From Hydromonas sp. (lineage in GTDB: Bacteria > Pseudomonadota > Gammaproteobacteria > Burkholderiales > Burkholderiaceae): a stretch of 64,000 nucleotides of DNA. Both the position numbers and the translations under genes were made by a program. Of the stretch, positions 44,346 to 53,917 are shown in pieces. The stretch is from contig JAFEII010000028.1 in the NCBI GenBank assembly GCA_017495165.1, forward strand, positions 62,001 to 126,000, in the 5' to 3' direction. The stretch's first letter is position 1. Every line of letters begins with the position of its first letter. The notes below the pieces were generated by a model. The model ran no database searches. It saw only the letters and a list, made by a program, of their open reading frames with translations, and was not told the DNA's origin.

Positions 44346-44987
44346 TTACTTGGCGTGAATGCCTAAATCATAGAATAAAGTTGGATTACGTGAAAACTGT
44401 TGTGCAAACCGTAAACGTGCAGCCTGAACAATGTGGCACAAGTTACTCATAGCGCTGTCCAAATTTTCGTTAATGATAACATATTCGAACTCGGGCGCGT
44501 GAGCCATTTCGCCGCCAGCGGCCAATAATCGGCGCGTAATCACGTCTTCGGAATCCGTACCGCGTCCGTATAAGCGCTCTTTTAGAGCGGTCAAAGAGGG
44601 CGGCACAATGAAAATCCCCACCATTTGTGGAAAGAACAGCCTCACTTGCTGCGCACCTTGCCAATCAATCTCAAGCAGTACGTCTTGACCATTTTCAAGT
44701 GCCTGATCAATCCATTTTTTGGACGTGCCGTAATAATTGCCGTGGACTTCCGCAGACTCAATAAACTCATTTTGGGCTTGGCGCTGTAAAAAATCATCCA
44801 CACTGGTGAAATGATATGACACGCCGTGCACCTCACCCACCCGTGGCTCGCGTGTGGTGTATGACACCGACAGCTGGATGTTACTGTCCCTTGAAAGTAG
44901 GGCGTTCACCAACGTTGATTTGCCCGCGCCACTTGGGGCGGCCACCACAAACAGTGTGCCAGGCTGGGCGATTTTAATGACAGGCAT
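44346..44987 (-). CDS. gmk: Guanylate kinase
   Basis: Phosphorylates GMP to GDP. The 213-residue protein has the P-loop [17 protein letters not shown] (about 14-30), the GMP-binding [19 protein letters not shown] (about 42-60) and the [16 protein letters not shown] segment (about 75-90). The C-terminal half carries the [13 protein letters not shown] block. First gene of gmk-rpoZ-spoT. The start has GGAG properly spaced. Confidence 0.97.
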   Translation of the reverse strand: MPVIKIAQPGTLFVVAAPSGAGKSTLVNALLSRDSNIQLSVSYTTREPRVGEVHGVSYHFTSVDDFLQRQAQNEFIESAEVHGNYYGTSKKWIDQALENGQDVLLEIDWQGAQQVRLFFPQMVGIFIVPPSLTALKERLYGRGTDSEDVITRRLLAAGGEMAHAPEFEYVIINENLDSAMSNLCHIVQAARLRFAQQFSRNPTLFYDLGIHAK

Positions 44988-45086
44988 ATTGACTCCAAAA
45001 AGAGGGGGATTTTAGTCTAAATTAAGTGGTACGGCTTGGGCTGCCAGCTACTTCCGCTTAAATGCGTTTACTTTGTTTGCGCGGGT

Positions 45087-45812
45087 TTAAACTTTCTTTA
45101 AACGATGCCTCGCAATGAACAGGGCAATAAGTGCCGCAGTAAATAACCCTCGAATTAGCCAAATCGTGCTTAAAAACAAAGATTTCTCTATACTGTTGTC
45201 AGGTAAAAATATTAACAACAGCAGCACAAAACCAGCCAATGATGCGCCAACAGTTTTTGTAAATAACGCCGGCTTTCTTGGGGATGCTGCTTGGTGCTGC
45301 AGCCATTTTCTGCCATGAAGTAAGAGCAATAACAAGCCAAGCAATGTGCTTATGTGCTGGCCAAGCCGATACCCTGTTAAAGGGTAATCAGCTAAAGTTA
45401 AAAAATCACTTTGCCAAGCGGGAAACCGCTGCGCAACCCAGCCACTTTTGTGCGTAAAACCATCCCAAACAACATGGGTTAATGCACCAACAGATAAAAG
45501 CAAGGCAATCGTCGCTGCGTGGCGCAGTTTTACGCGCCAGCCCTTGCTTGACAAAAATCCTTTTGCATTTGGACTGAATATCGGTGCGGCAAGATACTGC
45601 CAAAGCAGATAGAAAAACATACTCAATGGCAGGCAAAAATACAAAACGCCAAGCAAACTGTGGCTGCTTGCGCCGCCAGCGATAAATGGTAAAAAATAGG
45701 CAAAGTCTGGTGACATGCTGCCAATCACAAGCGCACAAGTCGCACCATACGTTTTTTTGAACATTGAACGAAGGGGCAAAATAGCAGCAGGGTGAACAAA
45801 GGTAAAAGGCAT
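45087..45812 (-). CDS. DUF4184 family membrane protein
   Basis: The 241-residue protein begins MPFTFVHPAAILPLRSMFKK, the DUF4184 signature, with GSMSPDFAYFLPF (about 35-47) and a conserved HVVWDGFTHKSG (about 128-139). About six membrane helices are predicted by eye. The frame from 45941 adds a basic leader and is rejected. The histidine and aspartate pattern is that of a membrane metal-dependent hydrolase-like fold, but the family function is unknown. It is alone between the gmk cluster and aspS. Confidence 0.8.
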   Translation of the reverse strand: MPFTFVHPAAILPLRSMFKKTYGATCALVIGSMSPDFAYFLPFIAGGASSHSLLGVLYFCLPLSMFFYLLWQYLAAPIFSPNAKGFLSSKGWRVKLRHAATIALLLSVGALTHVVWDGFTHKSGWVAQRFPAWQSDFLTLADYPLTGYRLGQHISTLLGLLLLLLHGRKWLQHQAASPRKPALFTKTVGASLAGFVLLLLIFLPDNSIEKSLFLSTIWLIRGLFTAALIALFIARHRLKKV

Positions 45813-45962
45813 TGATTTTATATGGGAAATAAACGCAAAAACAAGCACAAAAAACAAACGGTGCTTTTGTCTGCTTATGCGGTGCAGGAAGCCTGCTTTA
45901 TAAAGAGTGCGCACTCGTGACACCAAAAGCAAGCTACCCAAAAAAAATATAAAAACAAATAC

Positions 45963-45997
45963 AAATACAAAGCAACCATTTAGGTTGCTTTGTATTT
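45963..45997 (-). terminator. Terminator downstream of aspS
   Basis: A perfect 15-bp stem (AAATACAAAGCAACC with GGTTGCTTTGTATTT) is followed on the minus strand by GTTTTTATATTTTTTTT, 43 bp past the aspS stop codon. Confidence 0.75.
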
Positions 45998-46040
45998 CAG
46001 ACGTTTTTATACGCCGTTTCAGGTTTCATTATTCGCTACT

Positions 46041-47849
46041 TTAAGCTTCGTCGCGTTTCACTTCGGCCAATTTGGCTTCGGTATTGCGCAGGCGAATATG
46101 TAATTCACGCAATTGCTTTTCGTCCACAGGGCTTGGTGCTTGGGTTAACAAGCATTGCGCACGTTGGGTTTTTGGGAAGGCAATCACGTCGCGAATCGAG
46201 TCTGCGCCTGCCATCATGGTGACAATACGGTCTAGACCAAACGCAATCCCACCGTGCGGTGGCGCGCCGTATTGCAAGGCATCGAGCAAGAAACCAAATT
46301 TCTCTTGTGCTTCTTGCGCGTCAATATTTAACGCACGGAACACTTTGCTTTGCACTTCTTCGCGGTGGATTCGCACGGAGCCGCCGCCCAATTCCCAGCC
46401 GTTTAATACCATGTCGTAAGCTTTGGCGGTGCACAAACCAGGGTTGGTGTCTAAGTGGTCTTCATGGCCGTCTTTTGGTGCGGTGAACGGGTGATGGCAG
46501 GCAACCCAGCGGCCGCCTTCATCGTCATATTCAAACATTGGGAAGTCAACCACCCACAATGGTTCCCACGTATCGCTCGCATGACCTTTTTCATGGCCAA
46601 TTTTGATGCGCAACGCGCCAATGGCGTCGTTGACGATTTTAGCGCGGTCTGCGCCAAAGAAAATAATGTCGCCATTTTGCGCACCTGTGCGCTCCAAAAC
46701 TGCCTGCAATGTGGTGTCATCAATGTTTTTTACAATCGGTGATTGCAAGCCGTCGCGGCCTTTTTCAAGCTCATTTACTTTGATGTATGCAAGACCTTTT
46801 GCGCCATAAATTGCGGTAAATTGCGTGTATGCGTCGATTTCAGAGCGCGAAATGTCTGCGCCATTTGGCACGCGCAATGCAACCACGCGACCATCTTCAA
46901 GGTTGGCGGCAGAGTTAAACACCTTAAATTCAACCGTTTTCATGATGTCTGTCAACTCAGTAAACTTAAGTGGAATGCGCAAGTCAGGCTTATCCGAGCC
47001 GTACATTGCCATTGCGTCAGCGTACGTCATCACGGGGAAACTGCTGGCCAAATCAATATCAAGCACGTCTTTGAATACGCCGCGAATCATGCCTTCAAAC
47101 ATGCCGCGAATGTCAGACTCATTCATAAATGAGGTTTCAATATCGACTTGGGTAAATTCTGGCTGGCGGTCAGCGCGCAAATCTTCATCGCGAAAGCATT
47201 TGACGATTTGATAATAACGGTCGTAACCGGCCACCATTAACATTTGCTTAAATAATTGCGGTGATTGTGGCAATGCAAAAAATTGACCATCATGCACGCG
47301 AGACGGTACCAAGTAATCACGCGCACCTTCGGGCGTGCTTTTGGTCAACATGGGGGTTTCGATGTCGATGAAGTCGTTTGCATCTAAAAACTTACGAATC
47401 GCCATCGCGGTTTTGTAACGCAACTTCATATTGTGTTGCATTTGCGGGCGGCGTAAATCAAGCACACGGTGGGTTAAACGCGTGGTTTCAGATAGGTTTT
47501 CATCGTCAATTTGGAAGGGCGGGGTGATTGATGCATTGAGCACTTCTAACTCGGTGCAAACGATTTCGATTTCGCCTGTTTTAAGTTTTGGGTTGACCAA
47601 ACTCGCGTCACGTAAATTAACGCGCCCAACCACTTTGATACAAAATTCATTGCGCAATAAACCTGCATTTTCAAAAGTGGCCGCGTCTTCGGGATGGAAT
47701 ACGACTTGAACCAAGCCTTCTTTGTCACGCATATCAATGAAAATCACACCGCCGTGATCGCGGCGGCGGTTAACCCAGCCGCACAAAGTAACGGTTTTAT
47801 CAAAATCAGCTGCAGTCAGTTGACCGCAAAAATGGCTACGCATACTCAT
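46041..47849 (-). CDS. aspS: Aspartyl-tRNA synthetase
   Basis: Charges tRNA-Asp. The 602-residue length fits the bacterial type with the GAD insertion. The N-terminal OB-fold ([20 protein letters not shown], about 20-39) is followed by catalytic motif 2 ([20 protein letters not shown], about 217-236) and motif 3 ([14 protein letters not shown], about 534-547). Whether it is discriminating (Asp only) or also charges tRNA-Asn cannot be told here; no gatCAB is in the window. It heads aspS-DUF502-FmdB in reverse order, so the genes upstream are DUF502 and the FmdB gene. Confidence 0.97.
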   Translation of the reverse strand: MSMRSHFCGQLTAADFDKTVTLCGWVNRRRDHGGVIFIDMRDKEGLVQVVFHPEDAATFENAGLLRNEFCIKVVGRVNLRDASLVNPKLKTGEIEIVCTELEVLNASITPPFQIDDENLSETTRLTHRVLDLRRPQMQHNMKLRYKTAMAIRKFLDANDFIDIETPMLTKSTPEGARDYLVPSRVHDGQFFALPQSPQLFKQMLMVAGYDRYYQIVKCFRDEDLRADRQPEFTQVDIETSFMNESDIRGMFEGMIRGVFKDVLDIDLASSFPVMTYADAMAMYGSDKPDLRIPLKFTELTDIMKTVEFKVFNSAANLEDGRVVALRVPNGADISRSEIDAYTQFTAIYGAKGLAYIKVNELEKGRDGLQSPIVKNIDDTTLQAVLERTGAQNGDIIFFGADRAKIVNDAIGALRIKIGHEKGHASDTWEPLWVVDFPMFEYDDEGGRWVACHHPFTAPKDGHEDHLDTNPGLCTAKAYDMVLNGWELGGGSVRIHREEVQSKVFRALNIDAQEAQEKFGFLLDALQYGAPPHGGIAFGLDRIVTMMAGADSIRDVIAFPKTQRAQCLLTQAPSPVDEKQLRELHIRLRNTEAKLAEVKRDEA

Positions 47850-47895
47850 AGTTATATCCTGTTTAAAAGTAAGTGGTTGTAAATTAGTGGTTCGG

Positions 47896-48573
47896 TTAAA
47901 TCATTGCTTTTGGTTTGGGCGTTTGAGCCGTGAGGGCTTCAGGGGCAATCACGCCCATAGAAATAATGTATTTCAATGCTTCATCCACCGACATATCCAG
48001 CTCGATGACTTCGGTTTTTTTGAGCATTAAAAAAAAGCCAGAGGTCGGGTTTGGTGTGGTTGGCACATAAACGCTGATGCATTCTTCGGGCAAAAGTGCG
48101 GCCACTTGCCCAGTTGGCGCGCCCGTTTGAAAGGCCACGGTCCAAGAGCCTGCGCGTGGATATTGAATCAAAAGTGCTTTGCGAAACGCTTGGCCGTTGC
48201 TTGAGAATAACGTGTCTGATACTTGTTTGACGCTGCCGTAAACGGTTTTAACAATTGGGATGTGAGAGAGTGCGCCATCAAGGACGCGAATAAACCATTG
48301 TCCAAGCAGGTTGGCGGCCATCATGCCTGTGGTGAACAGCAATAAAACCACCATCGCAACGCCTAGGCCGGGGATTTTTTTGACTTGAACAAAATCATCG
48401 CTCCAAGCGCTGGGCAAAAATGCGGCGATTGCGTCCACCACATTGGTAAAAATCCCTTGCAAAAGGCCAATTGCCCAAGAGACAACCGCAGCGGTGACAA
48501 CCAATGGAACCCATACAAAAACACCTGTGACCAGGTATTTTCGGATTTGTGTGCTGCTAAAATGTTTGCGCAT
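47896..48573 (-). CDS. DUF502 membrane protein
   Basis: The 225-residue protein has two long hydrophobic segments near the N-terminus (about 13-40 and 65-90). The family blocks are [19 protein letters not shown] (about 13-31), [20 protein letters not shown] (about 66-85), [20 protein letters not shown] (about 103-122) and a soluble C-terminal part with [17 protein letters not shown] (about 167-183). DUF502 proteins are found between fmdB-type and aspS genes in many betaproteobacteria; function unknown. Both neighbours are on the same strand and the gap to FmdB is 6 bp. Confidence 0.88.
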   Translation of the reverse strand: MRKHFSSTQIRKYLVTGVFVWVPLVVTAAVVSWAIGLLQGIFTNVVDAIAAFLPSAWSDDFVQVKKIPGLGVAMVVLLLFTTGMMAANLLGQWFIRVLDGALSHIPIVKTVYGSVKQVSDTLFSSNGQAFRKALLIQYPRAGSWTVAFQTGAPTGQVAALLPEECISVYVPTTPNPTSGFFLMLKKTEVIELDMSVDEALKYIISMGVIAPEALTAQTPKPKAMI

Positions 48574-48579
48574 GCGAGT

Positions 48580-48966
48580 TTACTTCGTTAAATGGGTTGA
48601 GGTGTTGAGGCTTGATTCGGTGCTCGTTGAGGGCGCCGAATCCGAGGTTTTTGTATCCGAGGTTTTTGTATCCGAGGTTTTTGAATCTGAAACCTTTGAA
48701 TCTGAAACCTTTGCATCCAAAGGCTTTGATGCGCTAACCACACTGCTTTCGCCGCCAATGCTGCTTGATTTTTCTGCTGTGTTGCCGCCTCGAAAATCTG
48801 TCACGTACCAGCCTGACCCTTTTAGAGCAAAGCCTGCCGCAGTGACTTGCTTGCTAAAGGTTTCTTTGCCGCAAGCAGGACACGTCGTGAGTGGGGCGTC
48901 TGACATTTTTTGTAGGGCATCTTTGCTGTGACCACAGTCTGAGCAGCGGTAGGCGTATATTGGCAT
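48580..48966 (-). CDS. FmdB-family zinc ribbon protein with a repetitive tail
   Basis: The 128-residue protein starts at 48966 (MPIYAYRCSDCGHSKDALQK). The FmdB/putative regulatory zinc ribbon uses two CxxC pairs (CSDCGH and CPACGK, residues about 8-40), and GFALKGSGWYVTDF follows (about 54-67). The C-terminal half is a Ser/Asp/Thr/Lys tail built from a five-residue repeat (SDTKT and SDSKV variants). FmdB names come from a formamidase regulator, but the true role is unknown. The tail is probably disordered and hypervariable in repeat number. Confidence 0.88.
   Translation of the reverse strand: MPIYAYRCSDCGHSKDALQKMSDAPLTTCPACGKETFSKQVTAAGFALKGSGWYVTDFRGGNTAEKSSSIGGESSVVSASKPLDAKVSDSKVSDSKTSDTKTSDTKTSDSAPSTSTESSLNTSTHLTK
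48641..48730 (-). repeat. 15-bp coding tandem repeat in the FmdB-family gene
   Basis: Six adjoining 15-bp units occupy 48641-48730: TCCGAGGTTTTTGTA twice, TCCGAGGTTTTTGAA, TCTGAAACCTTTGAA, TCTGAAACCTTTGCA and TCCAAAGGCTTTGAT. As 15 is a multiple of three, unit gain or loss would keep the reading frame and only change tail length. Confidence 0.85.
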
Positions 48967-49158
48967 GTGAAAATATTCGGTTGGTAAAAAACAAAATGGC
49001 GCAAGCGCCAATAAAAGACGCCATTATACGTGAATAGCACATGGTTTCAACCGCGAACTTGCTTCATGAAGCATCGCTCGCTTTATCTCCCACAAATCAT
49101 GAAAAAATCATGCATAAATAATGCAAAAAAAAAGCCCTGTTTCCGAGTGGGATTGGCT

Positions 49159-49761
49159 TTAAAAATCATTGCCCGCTTTGATTTGCGCCCGCATCGCCTG
49201 AACATCCATCTGATTAATATAGTCAATGAGGTTTGACCAAATCGGGTGGTAGCCAAAACCGCCTTGGCGCATTTCGGCAATCGCATCGGCCTTGCGCCAG
49301 TTTTGTACAACAATCCGATAAACCGCCGTCATCATGCCCGTTCGATCCGCACCGTGTTTGCAGTGCAATAAAACAGGTTGATTCGCAGGATTGGTGGCGA
49401 TGTTGAGAAACGCCAAAACTTGCGCGTCTTGGGTGTGCCACGTATTAAATTTAATTTGCTGATACGTCACGCCGTTGGCGGGCAAAATGGTTTCATCGCC
49501 AGAACCTGCGCGCAGCGACAACACCGTTTTAATTGGCGTGCCGTTGGGCGTGATTAACTGCTGCGCATTGAGGGCGGCCAAGCCTGTTTTGTCAGGTTGC
49601 GCTGCCCGAAATAAGGTTGGGCTGACTTGATGTAAATTGGGCAATCCTTCAATGACAAGCGGTTGCGCCCAATTGGTGGGGCGCTGTTCTGGTGGCAAGC
49701 CTTGTTGCACGGCGCAACCTGAGGTTAGAAAAACCATAAAAACAGCAGTGATAAAACGCAT
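49159..49761 (-). CDS. Lipoprotein tyrosine/dual-specificity phosphatase
   Basis: The 200-residue product has a lipoprotein signal (lipobox LTSGC, Cys16). The phosphatase motif HCKHGADRTG contains the nucleophile Cys134 and phosphate-binding Arg140 of the C-x5-R class. The FRAAQPDKTGLAAL segment (about 51-64) is typical of small Ser/Tyr/Thr phosphatases of this group. Targeted to a membrane and facing the periplasm, it may act on exported phosphoproteins or sugar or lipid phosphates. No kinase is nearby. It is separated from pepP by a strong terminator. Confidence 0.82.
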   Translation of the reverse strand: MRFITAVFMVFLTSGCAVQQGLPPEQRPTNWAQPLVIEGLPNLHQVSPTLFRAAQPDKTGLAALNAQQLITPNGTPIKTVLSLRAGSGDETILPANGVTYQQIKFNTWHTQDAQVLAFLNIATNPANQPVLLHCKHGADRTGMMTAVYRIVVQNWRKADAIAEMRQGGFGYHPIWSNLIDYINQMDVQAMRAQIKAGNDF

Positions 49762-49770
49762 TTTTTCTCC

Positions 49771-49806
49771 TAAAAAAAGAATACGCGGCCAAAAATGCCG
49801 CGTATT
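49771..49806 (-). terminator. Terminator after pepP
   Basis: On the minus strand AATACGCGGC pairs with GCCGCGTATT across ATTTTTG, followed by CTTTTTTTA, 44 bp past the pepP stop codon. Confidence 0.85.
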
Positions 49807-49850
49807 TATGTGCTTACTCGCTTGGCTCTTATTCCCAGCTAAATTGATTT

Positions 49851-51221
49851 TTAACGCTCGGCGTGTTTCATCAAATATTCAATGTCATCCGTCCGAACCG
49901 GCACATCACGCGTGGTCAATTCGCAGCCTGTGGCAGTCACAATCGCATCATCCTCAATCCGAACCCCAATATGCCAAAACGACTCATCCACCGCAGGACT
50001 TGGGCGGATGTAAATTCCAGGCTCAACCGTGAGCATCATATTGGGCTGCAAGTCCCGCCAAATTGGCTGCTCGTTGTGCTGACCGGTGCTATAAGCGCCG
50101 CAATCGTGCACATCCAAACCAATCCAATGCCCAGTGCGGTGCATGTAAAACGGCTGGTAGGCTTTGTTCGCAATTGCATCGTCAAGCGAGCCGACGGTTG
50201 ACGCATTAAGCAACCCCAAATCGAGCATGCCTTGGGTTAATACGCGAACAGCTGCGTCGTGTGGCGCCATAAAACTCACGCCTGCGCGGGTCGCATCAAT
50301 TGCGGCTTGTTGCGCAGCCAACACCACGTCATAAACGGCTTTTTGTTGCGGACTAAATTTACCATTCACGGGAAAGGTTCGGGTAATGTCGCCTGCGTAC
50401 AAGCCATATTCTGCGCCTGCATCAATTAAACACAAATCGCCATCATTTAACACCGCTGCGCCTGCGCGATAATGCAGCACGCACGCGTTTGAGCCGCCCG
50501 CCACAATGGTGTTGTACGCCGCGTGTTGTGCGCCTGCTTTGGCAAAGCTGTATAAAATTTCTGCCTCTAAATCTGTTTCAACCATGCCAACGCGGCAAGC
50601 CTGCATGGCGCGAATATGGCCTTGCGCAGAAATTTGCCCAGCCGTTCTGAGCCAATCCAGCTCAAAGCCATCTTTGACCAACCGCATTTCATCGGTCAGC
50701 GCATAAATATCATGCAGTTTGGCGGGCGCTGTTGCACCGCTGCGCGCATGGGCGCGGGCATTGTTGAGTGCGGCTCGAATCAGCTCATCCGTTTGAGGGT
50801 TGTCTAATAACGGGGCAAAAATAGTGGGCTGATTGGCCAAAAACTGCGGCAAGCTGGCGGCAAGCGCCTCAAAAGGCAACGCCACATCAACATCAAAATG
50901 ACTTTTCGCAGCGGCTGGGCCAAATCGAATCCCATCCCAGATTTCACGCTCAAGGTTTTTTTCTCGGCAAAACAGCACCGATTTTTGCACGTCGCCGTGC
51001 GCAATTAAAAGCAGCAACGCTTCAGGTTCTTGAAAACCTGTGAGATAAAAAAAAGTGCTGTCTGGGCGATGGTCAAAATATGCATCTCGATTGCGAATGC
51101 ATTCAGCAGAGGTTGGAATCAATGCAACGCCGCCGCCCAAAGCGCGCATTTTTTGCATCAACGCAAGACGGCGCGCTTTGTGCGGCGCGGGCGAGAAAGG
51201 GGTTTGGTGTGGTTTTTTCAT
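49851..51221 (-). CDS. pepP: Xaa-Pro aminopeptidase
   Basis: Removes N-terminal residues preceding proline. The 456-residue protein has the N-terminal creatinase-like domain, then the pita-bread peptidase domain. Five metal ligands lie in the order DAGAEYGLYAGDITRTFP (about 268-285), HRTGHWIGLDVHDCG (about 365-379), TVEPGIYI (about 407-414) and RIEDDAI (about 427-433). All are intact. No ubiH-type gene follows. The ATG at 51221 has only a weak ribosome-binding site. Confidence 0.96.
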   Translation of the reverse strand: MKKPHQTPFSPAPHKARRLALMQKMRALGGGVALIPTSAECIRNRDAYFDHRPDSTFFYLTGFQEPEALLLLIAHGDVQKSVLFCREKNLEREIWDGIRFGPAAAKSHFDVDVALPFEALAASLPQFLANQPTIFAPLLDNPQTDELIRAALNNARAHARSGATAPAKLHDIYALTDEMRLVKDGFELDWLRTAGQISAQGHIRAMQACRVGMVETDLEAEILYSFAKAGAQHAAYNTIVAGGSNACVLHYRAGAAVLNDGDLCLIDAGAEYGLYAGDITRTFPVNGKFSPQQKAVYDVVLAAQQAAIDATRAGVSFMAPHDAAVRVLTQGMLDLGLLNASTVGSLDDAIANKAYQPFYMHRTGHWIGLDVHDCGAYSTGQHNEQPIWRDLQPNMMLTVEPGIYIRPSPAVDESFWHIGVRIEDDAIVTATGCELTTRDVPVRTDDIEYLMKHAER

Positions 51222-51363
51222 GGCGTAATTCTAGCGCAATTGTGCTGGCCATGGTAGTGCGTTGCATGCGGTTATTTAAGCCAATGTGCAAAATTTACGT
51301 ATTTGAATCCATAAAGCGGCTTGCGCAAGCGCCATGTTTTTGCGGTTATTTATGGGGCGCAGA

Positions 51364-51394
51364 TTGACACAATCGGTGATAAAGACGGTAGAAT
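51364..51394 (+). promoter_or_regulatory. Promoter of the glutathione peroxidase gene
   Basis: A perfect TTGACA (51364-51369) and TAGAAT (51389-51394, 5 of 6) lie 19 bp apart, slightly wide for sigma-70. Transcription would start about 30 bp before the ATG. Confidence 0.6.
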
Positions 51395-51430
51395 GCGCAC
51401 TTCAATTTTGCACGCAGACCAAAGGAATAC

Positions 51431-51916
51431 ATGACCCGTTTATCTGACTTTACTGTAAATGATTTGATTGACACACCAGAGCGTTTGGCGTCATACGCGC
51501 AGCACGTTACATTGGTTGTTAACACGGCCAGCGCCTGCAAATTTACCCCGCAATACGCCCAACTTCAAGCCTTACACGAACAATACGCCGCGCACGGCTT
51601 AAAAATCATCGCATTCCCATGCAACCAGTTTGGCGCTCAAGAATCAGGCAGCGCTGCTGAGATTGGCGAATTTTGCGACCGTAATTTTCACGTGACCTTT
51701 CCCGTCATGGGCAAAATCGATGTCAATGGCGCACAAGCAGAACCGCTGTGGCAATGGCTTAAAGTGCGCGCCCCAGGTATTTTGGGGACGCAGCGCATCA
51801 AATGGAATTTCACCAAATTTTTAGTTGCCAAAGACGGCGTGACAGTAGAGCGCTTTGCGCCTTTTACTGAACCGCTCAAACTGCGCGCCCAAATCGAGCG
51901 CTTGCTCGCCCAATAA
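51431..51916 (+). CDS. Glutathione peroxidase-family peroxidase
   Basis: Reduces hydrogen and organic peroxides. The 161-residue protein has NTASACKFTPQYAQLQALHE (about 31-50) with the peroxidatic Cys (about residue 36), the FPCNQFGAQESG motif (about 62-73) with a second conserved Cys, and IKWNFTKFLV (about 123-132) giving the Trp and Asn of the catalytic tetrad. The consensus Gly after the first Cys is replaced (ACKFT in place of KCGFT). These non-seleno enzymes often use thioredoxin rather than glutathione. No oxidative-stress operator is obvious. Confidence 0.92.
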   Translation: MTRLSDFTVNDLIDTPERLASYAQHVTLVVNTASACKFTPQYAQLQALHEQYAAHGLKIIAFPCNQFGAQESGSAAEIGEFCDRNFHVTFPVMGKIDVNGAQAEPLWQWLKVRAPGILGTQRIKWNFTKFLVAKDGVTVERFAPFTEPLKLRAQIERLLAQ

Positions 51917-51946
51917 CGTTATTTTTACCCAACCCCTCAGGACTTT

Positions 51947-53830
51947 ATGAGCACCGCACACGACTCAACGCAAAAACAACTTTTACCCGCCGTCGCCTTG
52001 GCCGCTCTGGGCATTGTCTTTGGTGATATTGGCACCAGCCCGCTGTATGCCATGAAAGAAAGCGTCAGCCACCATTATGGCTTGACGCTCAATGCGCCAA
52101 CCATTATGGGCTTGCTGTCCTTACTATTTTGGTCATCGTTTTTGGTAATTTCAATCAAATACGTGGCGTTAATCATGCGAGCAGACAACAACGGCGAGGG
52201 CGGGATTTTATCGCTCATGGCGTTGACTTTACGCGGCAAAGACCACAAAAACTTTAAGTGGATTGTGGTGCTGGGCATGTTGGGGGCATCTCTTTTTTAT
52301 GGGGATTCGGTCATTACGCCCGCCATTTCAGTGCTGTCCGCAGTAGAAGGTTTAAAACTAATCGCGCCCAATTTAACCGAAATGAATTTGGTTCTCATCG
52401 CCGCCGTGATTCTAACGGGGCTGTTTGCCATTCAAAAAACAGGCACAGCCAAAATTGGGATTTTATTTGGCCCAATCATGCTCACGTGGTTTTTTGTTTT
52501 AGGGGTGCTGGGCGTGTCGCACATCATTGAAAACCCAGCGATTTTGGCTGCGCTCAGCCCGCATTATGCGTTTGAGTTTGTTTTGAATAACGGCAAAGCA
52601 GGTTTTTTGGTGTTCGGTTCGATTTTATTGGTTTTAACTGGCGGTGAAGCGCTGTACGCCGACATGGGGCATTTTGGCCGCAAGCCCATCACCATTGCGT
52701 GGTACGCCATTGTTTGGCCAGGTTTAATGCTCAACTATTTTGGCCAAGGCGCCATGTTATTGGCGCACCCAGAAACCGCCGCCAACCCGTTTTTTATGAT
52801 GGCACCCGCATGGGCAACCTTACCGCTGGTGATTTTGGCAGGTTTGGCCTCAGTGATTGCCTCGCAAGCTGTGATTTCAGGCGCATTTTCTTTAACCAGC
52901 GCCGCCATCAAACTGGGCTTTTGCCCGCGTCTTAAAATCATTCACACCAACCACCAAGAAATCGGTCAAATTTACCTACCATTTATCAACTGGCTTCTCT
53001 GGGGGTTGGTGATGATTCTGATTGTGATTTTCAAAAACTCAAGCAACTTGGCATCGGCCTACGGCTTTGCTGTGGTCACCACCATGGCGATTGACGATGT
53101 GTTGCTGTTGGTTGTGATGTTAACCGTATGGCGTTGGAACAAAGCGCTGTCGATTGGTGTTTTCTTGGTGTTGTTTACCGTCAGCATGACATTCTTCTCA
53201 GCCACCGCGGTCAAATTTATGGACGGCGGCTGGTTCCCAGCCACAATTGGCTTGGTGATTTTTACCATATTAATGACATGGAAACGTGGCAAAGAATTGG
53301 TGCATGCCCGCGCCGAAGGCGTCAACCTGCCGCTCGTGCCTTTTGTACAAAGTCTTTTATCGCATCCACCCGTGCGGGTTGAAGGCACCGCAATGTTTAT
53401 GCACAGCGATTTAAATAACGTACCCAACTCATTGTTACATAACCTAAAACACAACCGCATTTTGCATGAGCGCATTGTTTTTATGGGCATTCACACCCAA
53501 GACGTGCCGTATATTGCAGACGAGGAAAAAATTGACATCAAGCTGATTGGCGATGGCGCATTTGTGGTCAACGCATCGTATGGCTTTAAAGAAGAGCCTT
53601 CGATGCTGCACGTATTGGCATTGTGCGCGGACAAAGGTCTTAACATGGAAATGATGGACACCTCGTTCTTCTTAAACCGTGAAACCGTCATCCCAAGTAA
53701 GCTTAAAGGCATGATGGTCTGGCGTGAGAAAGTATTTGCGCTCATGATGCGCAACTCCATGCGCGCCACAGATTACTTCAAAATCCCGCCCAACCGTGTG
53801 GTTGAAATGGGCACACAAGTTGAAATTTAG
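51947..53830 (+). CDS. kup: Potassium uptake protein Kup
   Basis: Proton-coupled K+ transporter of the KUP/HAK/KT family. The 627-residue protein has the family start LGIVFGDIGTSPLYAMKES (about 21-39), then about twelve membrane helices, with GGILSLMALTLRG (about 84-96), YGDSVITPAISVLSAVEGLK (about 118-137) and GGEALYADMGHFGR (about 231-244). A cytoplasmic C-terminal part of about 170 residues follows. It starts 30 bp after the glutathione peroxidase gene, so they may share a transcript. Confidence 0.96.
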   Translation: MSTAHDSTQKQLLPAVALAALGIVFGDIGTSPLYAMKESVSHHYGLTLNAPTIMGLLSLLFWSSFLVISIKYVALIMRADNNGEGGILSLMALTLRGKDHKNFKWIVVLGMLGASLFYGDSVITPAISVLSAVEGLKLIAPNLTEMNLVLIAAVILTGLFAIQKTGTAKIGILFGPIMLTWFFVLGVLGVSHIIENPAILAALSPHYAFEFVLNNGKAGFLVFGSILLVLTGGEALYADMGHFGRKPITIAWYAIVWPGLMLNYFGQGAMLLAHPETAANPFFMMAPAWATLPLVILAGLASVIASQAVISGAFSLTSAAIKLGFCPRLKIIHTNHQEIGQIYLPFINWLLWGLVMILIVIFKNSSNLASAYGFAVVTTMAIDDVLLLVVMLTVWRWNKALSIGVFLVLFTVSMTFFSATAVKFMDGGWFPATIGLVIFTILMTWKRGKELVHARAEGVNLPLVPFVQSLLSHPPVRVEGTAMFMHSDLNNVPNSLLHNLKHNRILHERIVFMGIHTQDVPYIADEEKIDIKLIGDGAFVVNASYGFKEEPSMLHVLALCADKGLNMEMMDTSFFLNRETVIPSKLKGMMVWREKVFALMMRNSMRATDYFKIPPNRVVEMGTQVEI

Positions 53831-53917
53831 TAATTTAATTCACGCACGAAGTTAACAGTTAACCAATAATTTAAGAAACAATTTAGTAGATATTTTAACA
53901 AATAGATAGGAAAATAC

